64,000 nt of DNA. It comes from Xenorhabdus indica. GTDB taxonomy: Bacteria > Pseudomonadota > Gammaproteobacteria > Enterobacterales > Enterobacteriaceae. Position 1 is the stretch's first letter. Every line of letters begins with the position of its first letter. Shown piece by piece: positions 35,806 to 45,855 of the stretch. The notes below the pieces were generated by a model, which did not search any database, had not been told where the DNA came from, and saw only the letters and a program-made list of their open reading frames with translations. A program made the translations under genes and the position numbers. Where the stretch lies: contig NZ_NKHP01000001.1 of the NCBI RefSeq assembly GCF_014467235.1, positions 94,195 through 158,194 of the forward strand, read 5' to 3'.

Positions 35806-37026
35806 CTATCCTTGCATGATTTCAAGCAGCAACTGGCCACTGTATAGTGATTGCTTAATCAATGATGCTGCTGGCAGAGTTCCTGAATTAGTAAATTCAG
35901 TAGCAATAATATCAACTTGTTGACTGTATCTCGGAAGTGAAAGCTGAGTGATTTTCTTTTGAATAACAGGATAAAGAATTTGTTGCGCTGCGTTCAAAGG
36001 TGAACCAATCAATATTTTGTCAGGATTGAAGATGTTGACCATAATCGCCATGATGTTCCCGATTCTCTTCCCAACATCACGGATAATTTCTATTGCAGAA
36101 AGATCACCTTGCTGTGCAGCCTGACAAAGCAACTCAACCGTTAGTGGTGTTTTAGTAAACATTAACGAATCGGGCTGTTTTTCAGCTAACTGCCGGGCTT
36201 TTATCAAAATATTTTTGATGCCGATAACAGTTTCCAGACAACCAGTATTGCCGCAATAGCAATGTTCACCATCAGGCTCAACTTGAGTATGTCCTATTTC
36301 GACAACACTTTGATTTCCTGCATGAAGTATTTGCCCGGCGATCATAATACCGACACCGACATTATCATCAATGACAACCTGGATAATATTCTGACAATTC
36401 TTCCCTGCTCCGTATAAAGATTCTGCAATTGTCCACGCAGTAATACCATGCTGCAAAAAAATAGGCACTCCGATACACCGATATAAGAATGAACCAAGAG
36501 GAAGATTCTGGATATTGTAATACGGTGAGCTATGAATAATTCCATTAATCGGATCAACAATCGCATTAGTGGTAATACTGATAGCAGTCAAACGCTCAAG
36601 ATGAGATTGATACCGAAAGAAAAAATCATCAATCAGGGCAACAAGATTGTCCAGAAAACTTTGATTTTCGGATGAAAGAAATGGTAATTCTTGTTCAGCA
36701 ACCAGGTTATTGCTTAAATCCCGAAGCCCAAATGCGACACGACCATTATCAATACGTATACACAGAAATTGCCACCCCTGACTATCAACTTTCAATCCGG
36801 TTGCTGGGCGACCACGAAACCCAAGATCAGGAAACTCAACTTCTTTCACTAAGTGAGCATCAAGTAGCTCTCGTGTAATTTTCGTGATACTGGCAGGAGC
36901 CAACTGTGCTTTTTTAGAGAGTGCAATACGTGAAATAGGTCCATATTGATCAATCAGACGATAGACCAAACCGATATTAATTTGTTTAATCTGGTCAACA
37001 TGGCTTGGCTGTACGTCCACACTCAC
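35806..37026 (-). CDS. mlc: Global sugar regulator Mlc (ROK family)
   Basis: The 406-residue protein equals E. coli Mlc in length. It has an N-terminal winged helix (GPISRIALSKKAQLAPASIT), a ROK domain and the zinc site with GHTQVEPDGEHCYCGNTGC followed by LE. Mlc represses PTS genes (ptsG, ptsHI, manXYZ) and is inactivated by membrane PtsG. The GTG start at 37026 is preceded by GGAGGAG. It lies next to bioD2/ynfK as in E. coli (ynfK-dgsA). The C-terminal amphipathic end (LYSGQLLLEIMQG) typical for dimerised Mlc is present. Confidence 0.95.
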   Translation of the reverse strand: MSVDVQPSHVDQIKQINIGLVYRLIDQYGPISRIALSKKAQLAPASITKITRELLDAHLVKEVEFPDLGFRGRPATGLKVDSQGWQFLCIRIDNGRVAFGLRDLSNNLVAEQELPFLSSENQSFLDNLVALIDDFFFRYQSHLERLTAISITTNAIVDPINGIIHSSPYYNIQNLPLGSFLYRCIGVPIFLQHGITAWTIAESLYGAGKNCQNIIQVVIDDNVGVGIMIAGQILHAGNQSVVEIGHTQVEPDGEHCYCGNTGCLETVIGIKNILIKARQLAEKQPDSLMFTKTPLTVELLCQAAQQGDLSAIEIIRDVGKRIGNIMAIMVNIFNPDKILIGSPLNAAQQILYPVIQKKITQLSLPRYSQQVDIIATEFTNSGTLPAASLIKQSLYSGQLLLEIMQG

Positions 37027-37190
37027 TGCTCCTCCCGCTATTTAATTTGCGCCTCTAAATAATTAGTAACGATTATGTCGCGGTTTAAAGCAGAAGATAT
37101 CCGTTTGAAGCAGAAATGTGATCTTTCACACGAACTTCTCGTGATTTTTTGGGATGAAGCTCAATAAATTAACAGTATAGGGTTTAATAA

Positions 37191-37823
37191 CTAATAATGT
37201 GATTCTGTTGGTAATGAATTAACCTTGCTTAAATAACCATCGATTATTTCGATACGTTTGTCTTTTTTCAGAGAAAATAATATACGCTGTATACAACTAC
37301 GTGAAAGTGTGCACCGCTGTTCTATGTATTTGATAACAGATATATTTTCTCTGAAATCATCTGGCAAAGTGATAAGGCGAGATAATAAGCTACATACGAT
37401 CTCTTTAGCACCATGACGAAATATACTGATATCCCTGGCATACAAAAAAGCCATTTTATAAGAAATTACTCTCATCCACTCCCTGTAAAGATCATGTTTC
37501 TTTATAGCACCTAATGCACTAATACGAGGTAATTGATATATCTTACAGTCAGGGCCGAGTTCAATAGAGTAATAAACTTCTGCGCCTGAATAGAAAGATA
37601 ACCCCAGAACATACGGTGAAAATACCGTTGCAATGATTAAATCATCATCTAACCTGCGAATATTTACATATCCCTTCTCAAGTAAAAAAAACTTAGCAAA
37701 TTCACGCTCAACTTTAATCAACGTACCTTGTGTTGGTTGTTCAGATGAGACTGACTCAGAATATGGTAATAATGTATCAACGATTTTGGTAAAAGAATTT
37801 ACGGGCTTAATTAATTTATTCAT
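37191..37823 (-). CDS. Crp-fold winged-helix regulator, IprA/YaiV-like
   Basis: The 210-residue protein starts at MNKLIKPV (37823), chosen because GAGGTGG precedes it at proper distance; an upstream ATG at 37841 lacks a site. The N-terminal half resembles a cyclic-nucleotide-binding fold (EREFAKFFLLEKGYVNIRR, then SPYVLGLSFYSG). The C-terminal part has a helix-turn-helix (RCTLSRSCIQRILFSLKKDK) as in IprA/YaiV-type proteins of enterobacteria. IprA affects hydrogen peroxide resistance in Salmonella; targets here are unknown. It is divergent from tus. Confidence 0.75.
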   Translation of the reverse strand: MNKLIKPVNSFTKIVDTLLPYSESVSSEQPTQGTLIKVEREFAKFFLLEKGYVNIRRLDDDLIIATVFSPYVLGLSFYSGAEVYYSIELGPDCKIYQLPRISALGAIKKHDLYREWMRVISYKMAFLYARDISIFRHGAKEIVCSLLSRLITLPDDFRENISVIKYIEQRCTLSRSCIQRILFSLKKDKRIEIIDGYLSKVNSLPTESHY

Positions 37824-38086
37824 ATTAAACCACCTCTGCATATAATTTTTACAAATAACACTTTTAAAATTAAAAGATTTTCTTATAAATTTGCTAACTA
37901 ATTAGTTATTCACGATCACTAATTTAAAAAATTAAAGGAATACTTGTTACTTGTTTCTAGTTTTTAACACAATCTATAAATGTTTATCAATAACCCATTT
38001 CAAAGATTAATTTTCTTAATTTACCCTGTTGAGCTTTATTTTCTTCTTTTTTTGGGTATTTGTGTTGTTTTTAATTTGTGTTTTAA

Positions 38087-38103
38087 AGTATGTTGTAACT
38101 AAA
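38087..38103 (+). promoter_or_regulatory. Replication terminator Ter site in the tus promoter region
   Basis: AGTATGTTGTAACTAAA is a perfect match to the Ter consensus and to the core of E. coli TerB. It ends 43 bp before the tus ATG. In E. coli the same placement makes Tus autorepress. By E. coli TerB numbering the G6-C6 pair corresponds to 38088, so the fork-blocking face should be towards lower coordinates and stop forks moving left to right. Confidence 0.93.
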
Positions 38104-38146
38104 TATAAGAGATAAACCGTTAGTCTACGAATCAGAGTAATAGAAT

Positions 38147-39073
38147 ATGAATAAATACCTTTCAATAGAATCACTTACATCCTGTTTTAAAAAACAGGAA
38201 GAAAAATTGGCTGAGTTGATCGAGTTATTGATGAAATATCCACTTATTGATGCCAGGGTATTTCAATTACCACAAATTGAAAAAGGCGAAGAACATGAAC
38301 AAATTACTGAGATTGATGTTAATCCATTACAAGGAAATGAAGCAATTAACTTAGGTTTGAGGTTCTATCAGAAGCTATTCATACACCATAACCACCCTAA
38401 TATCAGCAGCAAGGCGGCAAGCCGATTGCCAGGTGCGCTATGTTTTTCTGTAAGCCACCAGCAATATAAAACCGCAATGAATGTTATAGAGGAAGTTAAT
38501 CAACTCAAAGCCGAGCTGGAAAACATCGTAACTAAAGAATCAGGCGTCAGCAAAGAACAACGATTTGAATTTGTCCACGATCATTTACGTGGTTTAATTA
38601 CCTTAAATGCCTATCGCACGATAACTCCCCTCGTAAACCCAGATACCATCAATTTTGGCTGGGCCAATAAGAACATCATTAATAAAGTGACCAAACAACA
38701 AGTTCTTGAACGGTTGGAAAAAAGTTATAATGCCGGTAAAACAGTTCCCCCCTACTCCAGCGATCAATGGGCTGCATTGGTTGCACTAGAAATCACAGAT
38801 ATCAAAAAGCTACCTGATGATGTAGTTTTGAAAATTAAACGACCAGTAAAAGTACAACCCATAGCTCGCGTTTGGTATTCAGAAATACAAAAACAGGTTC
38901 AATATGCCTGCCCTCTGCCAATCATCGCTTTTTATACTGAAGATAGCGAAATCAAACCCAAAGTAGGTACGTTATCGAACTATAATGCCAATGCAATTAA
39001 ATACCGCCATAAACCTAAAGCAAAACCACTTGAGCTCGTGATACCGCGTTTACACCTTTATCGGGAAATTTAA
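38147..39073 (+). CDS. tus: DNA replication terminus site-binding protein Tus
   Basis: The 308-residue protein (E. coli Tus 309) binds Ter sites and blocks DnaB in one orientation. Conserved segments include SSKAASRLPGALCF, FEFVHDHLRGLITLNAYRT, FGWANKNIINKV, LKIKRPVKVQPIARVWY, QVQYACPLP and the C-terminal IPRLHLY. The IKRPVKVQPIARVWY block is the interdomain strand that contacts the Ter major groove. The Ter site directly upstream supports autoregulation. Neighbouring fumC is convergent, as in E. coli. Confidence 0.97.
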   Translation: MNKYLSIESLTSCFKKQEEKLAELIELLMKYPLIDARVFQLPQIEKGEEHEQITEIDVNPLQGNEAINLGLRFYQKLFIHHNHPNISSKAASRLPGALCFSVSHQQYKTAMNVIEEVNQLKAELENIVTKESGVSKEQRFEFVHDHLRGLITLNAYRTITPLVNPDTINFGWANKNIINKVTKQQVLERLEKSYNAGKTVPPYSSDQWAALVALEITDIKKLPDDVVLKIKRPVKVQPIARVWYSEIQKQVQYACPLPIIAFYTEDSEIKPKVGTLSNYNANAIKYRHKPKAKPLELVIPRLHLYREI

Positions 39074-39110
39074 GGCGTACAATAATATGGAAATAATATA
39101 TAGATAGAAA

Positions 39111-39134
39111 AACCGGAGGATTTACCCTCCGGTT
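39111..39134. terminator. Bidirectional terminator between tus and fumC
   Basis: AACCGGAGG (39111-39119) pairs with CCTCCGGTT (39126-39134) around a six-base loop between two convergent genes; an A-run precedes the stem, giving T residues on the minus strand. Confidence 0.8.
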
Positions 39135-39165
39135 CTACATCAGCCAATACCAAAATTAGCAAGAA

Positions 39166-40560
39166 TTATTTCATACTGCCAACCATATCTTCCGGACGCA
39201 CCCAAGCATCAAATTCAGCTTCGGTCAGATAACCCAACTGCATTGCTGACTGTTTTAGAGTCAGACCTTCTTTATGTGCTTTCTTAGCGATTTCTGCCGC
39301 TTTGTCATAACCGATATGGGTATTCAGCGCAGTTACCAGCATCAGAGATTCATTCAACAATTGAGTAATACGGTCACGATTAGGCTCAATACCGATAGCA
39401 CAATGTTCATTAAAACTACGCATACCGTCCGCCAGCAAACGAACAGACTGCAAGAAATTATGAATAACCATCGGGCGGAAGACATTCAGCTCAAAATTAC
39501 CGGACGCGCCACCAATGTTAATAGCTACGTCGTTACCCATGACTTGCGCACATAGCATAGTCATAGCTTCACACTGAGTCGGATTAACCTTACCTGGCAT
39601 AATAGAGCTGCCCGGCTCATTTTCAGGAATGGAGATTTCACCGATTCCACAACGAGGACCAGAAGCCAGCCAGCGAACATCATTAGCAATCTTCATCAAT
39701 GATGCAGCCAGACCTTTCAATGCGCCATGGGAATGAACCAGTGCATCACAAGTACCCAGTGCTTCAAATTTATTTGGTGAAGTTACAAAAGGTTGCCCGG
39801 ATAATTCAGCGATTTTTTTCGCAACACGAACTGCATATTCAGGATGGGTATTCAAGCCCGTTCCAACGGCTGTTCCACCTAACGCTAATTCACATACATG
39901 AGGAATGCTATCTTCAATATGCTTCAGATTATGAGCCAACATTGCGGCCCAACCTGAAATTTCTTGACCTAAAGTCAGCGGGGTCGCATCTTGCAGGTGA
40001 GTACGACCAATTTTTACGATGTCTTTAAATGCTTCTGCTTTATCTGCCAGTGTTTTTTGCAGTACCTTCAGCTCAGGCAGTAGATGCTCACTCAAGGCGA
40101 TAACGGCTGCAACGTGCATTGCTGTTGGAAACACGTCATTCGAACTTTGACTCTTGTTAACATCATCATTAGGATGGACCAGACGTTCATTACCTCTTTG
40201 ACCGCCAAGGATCTCACTACCACGGTTCGCCAGCACTTCATTCATATTCATATTGCTTTGAGTGCCCGACCCCGTCTGCCAGATAGCAAGAGGGAATTCT
40301 GTTGAGTGTTTGCCTTCTAACACCTCTTTCGCCGCAGCAATAATTGCCTCACCACGCTCCTTCGGTAAGAGGCCCAGATCCATATTGACACTGGCCGCAG
40401 CCTGTTTAGTCAATGCAAGAGCATGGATCAACGCAACCGGCATTTTCTCCTGAGAAATGCGGAAATGTTCCAGTGAACGTTGAGTCTGCGCTCCCCATAA
40501 TTGGTCAGCAGGTACTTCAATTGGCCCCATTGAGTCTTTTTCAATGCGAGTGGCTGCCAT
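39166..40560 (-). CDS. fumC: Fumarate hydratase class II FumC
   Basis: The 464-residue iron-independent fumarase interconverts fumarate and L-malate in the TCA cycle. The start [12 protein letters not shown] (40560) is chosen from the AAGGAG site and from alignment with E. coli FumC; the frame extends upstream to 40629 without support. Visible are the class signature [13 protein letters not shown] with the catalytic serine, [12 protein letters not shown] and [12 protein letters not shown]. The iron-sulfur fumarase gene fumA that lies between fumC and manA in E. coli is absent here. Confidence 0.96.
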   Translation of the reverse strand: MAATRIEKDSMGPIEVPADQLWGAQTQRSLEHFRISQEKMPVALIHALALTKQAAASVNMDLGLLPKERGEAIIAAAKEVLEGKHSTEFPLAIWQTGSGTQSNMNMNEVLANRGSEILGGQRGNERLVHPNDDVNKSQSSNDVFPTAMHVAAVIALSEHLLPELKVLQKTLADKAEAFKDIVKIGRTHLQDATPLTLGQEISGWAAMLAHNLKHIEDSIPHVCELALGGTAVGTGLNTHPEYAVRVAKKIAELSGQPFVTSPNKFEALGTCDALVHSHGALKGLAASLMKIANDVRWLASGPRCGIGEISIPENEPGSSIMPGKVNPTQCEAMTMLCAQVMGNDVAINIGGASGNFELNVFRPMVIHNFLQSVRLLADGMRSFNEHCAIGIEPNRDRITQLLNESLMLVTALNTHIGYDKAAEIAKKAHKEGLTLKQSAMQLGYLTEAEFDAWVRPEDMVGSMK

Positions 40561-40733
40561 TACTATCTCCTTAGCACACAGAATAATTGAATACGCCGGA
40601 TCAAACTTTGCAGATAAATTAGTCGGCATTTCTTTATAATGCCATAAATTTATTATCGATAATGCGACCTAATCGTGTTTATTGTATTGTTGTTATATAA
40701 ATAAGTTTATTTTTTATTATAGGAAATCCAGCC

Positions 40734-41909
40734 ATGCTGAAAATGACCAACCAGATCCAACATTATGATTGGGGAAGTAAAACCGCCCTGACAAATATTT
40801 ATGGCATCGAAAATCCGGACAATCAGCCAATGGCAGAATTATGGATGGGAGCACATCCGAAATGCAGTTCTCTGGTTACTGATCCTGAAACAGGAGAACC
40901 TATTGCCTTAAATCAGCTTATTGCTCAAGATCCGGAAAGGCATCTGGGTAAAAAAGTAGCGGATCAGTTCCAGCGTTTGCCATTTTTGTTTAAAGTGTTA
41001 TGCGCCGCTCAACCTCTGTCTATTCAGGTACATCCTGATAAGCCTTCGGCAGAAAAAGGGTTTACTAAGGAAAATGCAGCGGGTATTCCTTTAGATTCAC
41101 CACAACGCAATTACAAAGATGATAACCATAAGCCAGAACTGGTGTATGCGCTAACGCCATTCAGAGCAATGAATGCTTTCCGGCCTTTACCAGAAATTGC
41201 TGCGCTTCTTAGTGATGTTTCTGGCGCACATCCCGATATTCAAACATTTATGCAGAACCCCACTGAGCAAAATTTATCATTTCTTTTTTCTCAGTTACTG
41301 ACCATGCAGGGCAAGCAAAAAAGTTTAGCCATCGCAGTATTAAAATCAGCATTAAATAGCCGCCGGAGAGAGCCCTGGGATACCATCAGAAAGATGACTG
41401 TGTTCTATCCTGATGATAATGGCCTGTTTACCCCTCTTCTGCTCAATATCGTTGAACTGCAACCAGGACAGGCAATGTTTCTCTATGCTCGCACTCCTCA
41501 CGCTTACCTTGAAGGCGTTGCATTAGAAGTTATGGCTAATTCAGATAACGTTCTGCGGGCTGGTTTAACCAGTAAACATATGGATGTCCCTGAATTGATG
41601 GCTAATCTGGATTTTAACTCTAAATCAGCCGATATGTTGTTAACTATCCCAATTCAGGAAAAAGACACTCTAAATTACCCTGTTCCTGTCAACGATTTTC
41701 ATTTTTCTATTTATGCTGTTTCAGAACAACCCATCGCGTTAAAGAATGATTCTGCATCAGTCTTATTTTGCTGTGATGGTCAGGTGATTATACATTCTGG
41801 TGAACAAGAATTGAGAATAGTCTCAGGTGAATCAGTCTTCTTATCTGCTATAGAGAAAAACGTGACGGTTCATGGCAATGGTAAAATTGCCAAGGTATCA
41901 AATAAATAG
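40734..41909 (+). CDS. manA: Mannose-6-phosphate isomerase, class I
   Basis: The 391-residue cupin-fold zinc enzyme interconverts mannose 6-phosphate and fructose 6-phosphate. Zinc-ligand segments QVHPDKPSAEKGF, DDNHKPELVYA and YARTPHAYLEG are present. Its length equals that of the E. coli enzyme. AGGAAA precedes the ATG. It is divergent from fumC across a 173-bp AT-rich region that contains the palindrome ATTATCGATAAT. Confidence 0.96.
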   Translation: MLKMTNQIQHYDWGSKTALTNIYGIENPDNQPMAELWMGAHPKCSSLVTDPETGEPIALNQLIAQDPERHLGKKVADQFQRLPFLFKVLCAAQPLSIQVHPDKPSAEKGFTKENAAGIPLDSPQRNYKDDNHKPELVYALTPFRAMNAFRPLPEIAALLSDVSGAHPDIQTFMQNPTEQNLSFLFSQLLTMQGKQKSLAIAVLKSALNSRRREPWDTIRKMTVFYPDDNGLFTPLLLNIVELQPGQAMFLYARTPHAYLEGVALEVMANSDNVLRAGLTSKHMDVPELMANLDFNSKSADMLLTIPIQEKDTLNYPVPVNDFHFSIYAVSEQPIALKNDSASVLFCCDGQVIIHSGEQELRIVSGESVFLSAIEKNVTVHGNGKIAKVSNK

Positions 41910-42078
41910 ATTAAATTCATAGAGTTATAATGTTATTCATTGGTTGTTAATCACACTTTTATTGAAAAGCGATTAAAAGTTCTTTAGTTAACCTATACAA
42001 TTAACAACTATTTTTACTCAAAGACATATCGCATATACCAATGATGATATATGCGCAAAATAAGGATGGAATTTCCAC

Positions 42079-43608
42079 ATGAAAAAATCGTTAGTGGCTG
42101 TAGGTGTAATTGTTGCTTTAGGTGCAGCGTGGACAGGTGCATCCTGGTACACAGGGAAGAAAATTGAAGCTTACATGGATAAAACAGCCCAGAAGATGAA
42201 CACAGAACTTACAGATGCATTCCCCAATAGTAAGCTTGAAGTGCAGGTAAGAGATTTCCAACGTGGTATTTTCAGCTCTGATGTCCGTTTTGTCCTGAGC
42301 GTAAAAGATGACGCAAAAAATGCGGATGTGAAGGCAAATAATGAAGAAATTATCTTCAAATCTCATATCGATCATGGCCCATTCCCAACTTCCGCCCTGA
42401 AAAAATTCAATTTCGTCCCTAAAATGGCTTCTACCCATTCAGAAATTGAACAGAATGATCAGCTAAAAAAACTGTTTGAAATTACTAATGGTAAGTCTCT
42501 GTTTAACATTGATGCTAGTGTGAGTTATGGTGGCAACTTATCTTCCAATATTGAGATTGTGCCAGTCGAACATACGGATAAAGACGGAACCAAGATCACT
42601 TTTTCCGGAGCCAAAATCAACACAGATATCAGTCGTGATTTAAATGAGATCGCTTTCAATATCAAAAGTGATGAACTGACTGTAGATATACCAGCAGAAA
42701 AAAGAGTTATTACTCTCAAGGGTATTAATTTTAACGCTGATGACAACAAAAAAGGTAAATTCGATCTCTATCTGGGCGATCAAAACTATGTTATCGGCGA
42801 AATAGCCTCGAAAAGTTCCAGTGATAAGGATGATTTCCTTCTCACGAATTTAAAAATCTCTATCAAAACGAGTGAAAACAAGGAAAACGTGAATACTGGC
42901 GTTGCTTATGAAATCGGTGGATTCAAAATGGGCAATCTGGATTTCGGTTCAGGTAAACTAGTGTTTAACGCAGATAATTTGGATGGTCAAGCCGTTCATA
43001 AATTTTCGCAAACCTACAATGATATTATAGCAAAATCGTTTTATAACAAAGAATTAGAGAAATCATCTCAAGATATGGCCGCTGATCTTTTCAGTCATTT
43101 GCCAATATTGCTGAAAAACAATCCACACTTCAGTATCGCTCCATTTAGCTGGAAAAACAGTAAAGGTGAAAGCACATTAGATTTTAAGATTGCACTGCAA
43201 AACATACCTGAAGATCTGAATAAAATTGTTCAAATGGGAACAGAAGAACAGCTCCGTACCCTGCTTCAGGAATTGTCACTTAATGTCAAATTGTCTAAGC
43301 CCATGCTGATTGAACAAATCTCCAAATCAGGCGAATATTTAGGTGAAGATAAGAATAAAGCTGAAAAAACCGCTAACATGCAGGTTCAATTTATAGCTGC
43401 TCAAGGTGCTGCACTTAACATAGTGACTAACACCGATGACGCCATTGACCTTAATCTCCACTACGTCAACGGCAAAGTGAAATTAAATGGTAAGGAATCC
43501 AGCTTACATCAATTCCTGCTTGATAATCACCTCATCGACTCCTATGATGATGCTGGTGAGTCAAATCAGCATGATAGTGAGGCTGAACTCCCTGCTGCTG
43601 CTGAATAA
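42079..43608 (+). CDS. ydgA: DUF945 family protein YdgA
   Basis: The 509-residue protein begins MKKSLVAVGVIVALGAAWTG, an uncleaved anchor or signal segment, and continues with the long beta-rich DUF945 domain (KLEVQVRDFQRGIFSSD, then HIDHGPFP near residue 97). This matches E. coli YdgA (502 aa) and its place after manA. Reported E. coli data place YdgA in the inner membrane facing the periplasm; the biochemical function is unknown. The tail is acidic and alanine-rich. Confidence 0.92.
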   Translation: MKKSLVAVGVIVALGAAWTGASWYTGKKIEAYMDKTAQKMNTELTDAFPNSKLEVQVRDFQRGIFSSDVRFVLSVKDDAKNADVKANNEEIIFKSHIDHGPFPTSALKKFNFVPKMASTHSEIEQNDQLKKLFEITNGKSLFNIDASVSYGGNLSSNIEIVPVEHTDKDGTKITFSGAKINTDISRDLNEIAFNIKSDELTVDIPAEKRVITLKGINFNADDNKKGKFDLYLGDQNYVIGEIASKSSSDKDDFLLTNLKISIKTSENKENVNTGVAYEIGGFKMGNLDFGSGKLVFNADNLDGQAVHKFSQTYNDIIAKSFYNKELEKSSQDMAADLFSHLPILLKNNPHFSIAPFSWKNSKGESTLDFKIALQNIPEDLNKIVQMGTEEQLRTLLQELSLNVKLSKPMLIEQISKSGEYLGEDKNKAEKTANMQVQFIAAQGAALNIVTNTDDAIDLNLHYVNGKVKLNGKESSLHQFLLDNHLIDSYDDAGESNQHDSEAELPAAAE

Positions 43609-43725
43609 TAGTCGTTACAGCAAACAGAATCCGATTAGGGTTCCCTACAAGAAAGTACACGCTGAGGGTTAAAAAGACCGACGCAGTAAAAACATCGTAA
43701 AAAATCGATAGATAGTGCTTTCATT

Positions 43726-43753
43726 GCCAGTCAATGCATTGACTGGCTTTTTT
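43726..43753 (+). terminator. Intrinsic terminator of ydgA
   Basis: GCCAGTCAAT (43726-43735) and ATTGACTGGC (43738-43747) form a perfect stem followed by six T residues (43748-43753), 31 bp before the adenosine deaminase start. Confidence 0.92.
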
Positions 43754-43783
43754 GTATATTTTTCTGATAAGAAGGATAAAAAA

Positions 43784-44785
43784 ATGATTGATACACGGCT
43801 TCCGCTCACTGACTTACACCGTCATCTTGACGGTAACATTCGCCCTGGAACCATTCTGGATCTTGGCCGTCAACATAATATCGTACTCCCTGCATATGAA
43901 CTGGAAACTCTGCGTCCCCATGTCCAGATCATTGAAAATGAGCCAAATCTTATTAGCTTTCTGCAAAAACTTGATTGGGGTGTTGCTGTACTGGCTGATT
44001 TGGATGCTTGCCGTCGGGTTGCGGTAGAAAACGTAGAAGATGCAGTCAATGCCGGACTGGATTATGCTGAACTCCGTTTTTCACCTTATTACATGGCAAT
44101 GAAACACCAGCTTCCGGTTGAAGGTGTCGTAGAAGCTGTCATTGATGGCATCCATTCCGCCAGCAGACAACACGATATCCAGATTCGTCTGATTGGTATT
44201 CTGAGCAGAACATTCGGAGTAAGAGCCTGCTCTCAAGAATTAACAGGCTTACTTGCCCATAAACAACATATCACTGCGATGGATTTGGCGGGTGATGAAC
44301 TTGGTTTCCCCGGACATCTATTTGAACAACATTTTATTCAGGCACGTGATGCGGGTTGGAACATCAGTGTACACGCAGGAGAAGCAGCAGGCGCAGAAAG
44401 CATCTGGCACGCGATCCGTGAGTTGGGAGCAACCCGGATCGGCCACGGTGTTAAGGCTATCACCGATCCTGCGCTGATGGATTATCTGGCGGAAAACCGT
44501 ATTGGTATTGAATCCTGCCTGACATCAAACCTGCAAACCAGTACCGTCAGCGCCTTATCAGCTCACCCGCTGAAAAAATTCCTTGAGCATGGCATTCTGG
44601 CTTCAATCAATACCGATGACCCGGCCGTTGAAGGAATTGAAATTCGCAATGAGTATAATGTAGCTGCACCCGCCGCTGGATTGTCTCCAGAACAGATCAG
44701 ACAGGCACAGAGCAATGGGTTGGAAACAGCATTCCTGAGTGAAACAGAGAAACAAGCACTAAGAGCCAAAGTAGCAAACCGCTAA
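43784..44785 (+). CDS. add: Adenosine deaminase
   Basis: The 333-residue enzyme (same length as E. coli Add) hydrolyses adenosine and deoxyadenosine to inosine forms with zinc. Zinc ligands appear in LHRHLDGN (residues 12-19), VHAGEA and the SINTDDPAV segment; the catalytic glutamate is in HAGEA. The start [10 protein letters not shown] at 43784 has AAGGA eight bases upstream; a longer frame from 43715 runs through the preceding terminator and is rejected. Confidence 0.96.
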   Translation: MIDTRLPLTDLHRHLDGNIRPGTILDLGRQHNIVLPAYELETLRPHVQIIENEPNLISFLQKLDWGVAVLADLDACRRVAVENVEDAVNAGLDYAELRFSPYYMAMKHQLPVEGVVEAVIDGIHSASRQHDIQIRLIGILSRTFGVRACSQELTGLLAHKQHITAMDLAGDELGFPGHLFEQHFIQARDAGWNISVHAGEAAGAESIWHAIRELGATRIGHGVKAITDPALMDYLAENRIGIESCLTSNLQTSTVSALSAHPLKKFLEHGILASINTDDPAVEGIEIRNEYNVAAPAAGLSPEQIRQAQSNGLETAFLSETEKQALRAKVANR

Positions 44786-44802
44786 CAACTGTTACTTTTA
44801 AA

Positions 44803-44826
44803 GGCAGAGATTACTCTGCCTTTTTT
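44803..44826. terminator. Terminator at the convergent add/yfeH-like junction
   Basis: GGCAGAG (44803-44809) pairs with CTCTGCC (44814-44820), followed by six T residues. Its right half overlaps the last codons of the minus-strand transporter gene, an economical shared 3' end. Confidence 0.85.
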
Positions 44827-45830
44827 GAGCGGGCAGCATATCGATTTGCAAGTACCGCACAAACCATCAATTGGATTTGATGGAAAATCATTAACGGCAA
44901 CAACATAATACCAACCATTGCAGCCGGAAATAAAACATTCGCCATCGGCACGCCATTGGCGAGGCTTTTCTTAGAACCACAAAAAACGATGGTAATTTCA
45001 TCTTCTTTGCTGAATCCGAATAAGCGTGCACTATATACATTAATGGTTAATACTACTGCCAGCAAAACACAACAGACAATACCAATCATAACCAGTGAAT
45101 AAGCATCAATTTTATGCCAAATGCCTTCTACAACTGCTTCGCTGAATGCAACGTACACCACCAGCAAAATAGATGAACGATCCGTCATATTGACCAACTT
45201 TTTATGCCGTTCTACCCAATTGGCAATCAATGGGCGTGACAAATGACCAATAATAAAAGGTACCATTAATTGCAGGATAATATCTTTTATCGCTTTCCAT
45301 GTGTCAGGATGAACCGCACTATTACCAGTACTGCTAACACTACTGTCACCAGCACCGCCATGAAGCTGGATTAGAAAACCAACAAGCAATGGAGAAAGAA
45401 AGACGCCCAACAGGCTGGACGCTGAAGCACTGCATATCGCGGCGGCGACATTCCCTCTGGCAACAGAAGTAAAAGCAATCGCTGATTGCACAGTGGCTGG
45501 TAAAGCACAAAGATACAGAAATCCCATATAGACCGTTGGCGACATCCACTCTGGTACAATGACATATAATCCCATACCTAACATAGGGAATAAAACAAAA
45601 GTACTAAGAAAAATAACTAAATGCAGGCGCCAATGCCCTATTCCTGCCACAATCGCATCACGTGAAAGTTTGGCTCCATGCATAAAAAACAACAGTGCAA
45701 TGGCTGCTGTAGTCAAATGTTGAAACCACGTTTTTACCTCACCTTCACAGGGAAAGAATGACGCAATGATTACTACGGTAATCAGTGTTAACAGAAAAGG
45801 ATCGATTTTTAACTTTTGCCACCAGCTCAT
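44811..45830 (-). CDS. yfeH: Bile acid:sodium symporter family transporter, YfeH-like
   Basis: The 339-residue protein has about ten membrane helices and the SBF-like fold: FFMHGAKLSRDAIVAG, ALPATVQSAIAFTSVARGN and FCGSKKSLANGVPMANVLF are typical of the YfeH subfamily. The start MSWWQKLKIDPF (45830) follows AGAGGAA; the frame extends upstream into ydgJ but without a site. The ydgJ stop is 25 bp upstream, so both are probably co-transcribed. The substrate is unknown. In E. coli yfeH is elsewhere, so this is a local insertion. Confidence 0.85.
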   Translation of the reverse strand: MSWWQKLKIDPFLLTLITVVIIASFFPCEGEVKTWFQHLTTAAIALLFFMHGAKLSRDAIVAGIGHWRLHLVIFLSTFVLFPMLGMGLYVIVPEWMSPTVYMGFLYLCALPATVQSAIAFTSVARGNVAAAICSASASSLLGVFLSPLLVGFLIQLHGGAGDSSVSSTGNSAVHPDTWKAIKDIILQLMVPFIIGHLSRPLIANWVERHKKLVNMTDRSSILLVVYVAFSEAVVEGIWHKIDAYSLVMIGIVCCVLLAVVLTINVYSARLFGFSKEDEITIVFCGSKKSLANGVPMANVLFPAAMVGIMLLPLMIFHQIQLMVCAVLANRYAARSKKAE

Positions 45831-45855
45831 CAATGTTGTTCCTCTTACTTTAAGG

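Noticed and set aside
37117..37130. CRP-like palindrome TGTGATCTTTCACA upstream of mlc
   Set aside because: The spacer between TGTGA and TCACA is four bases rather than six, so it does not fit a CRP site.
40640..40670. ATTATCGATAAT palindrome between fumC and manA as an operator
   Set aside because: It does not match the Mlc, ArcA or Fnr patterns I know; an AT-rich chance palindrome is equally likely.
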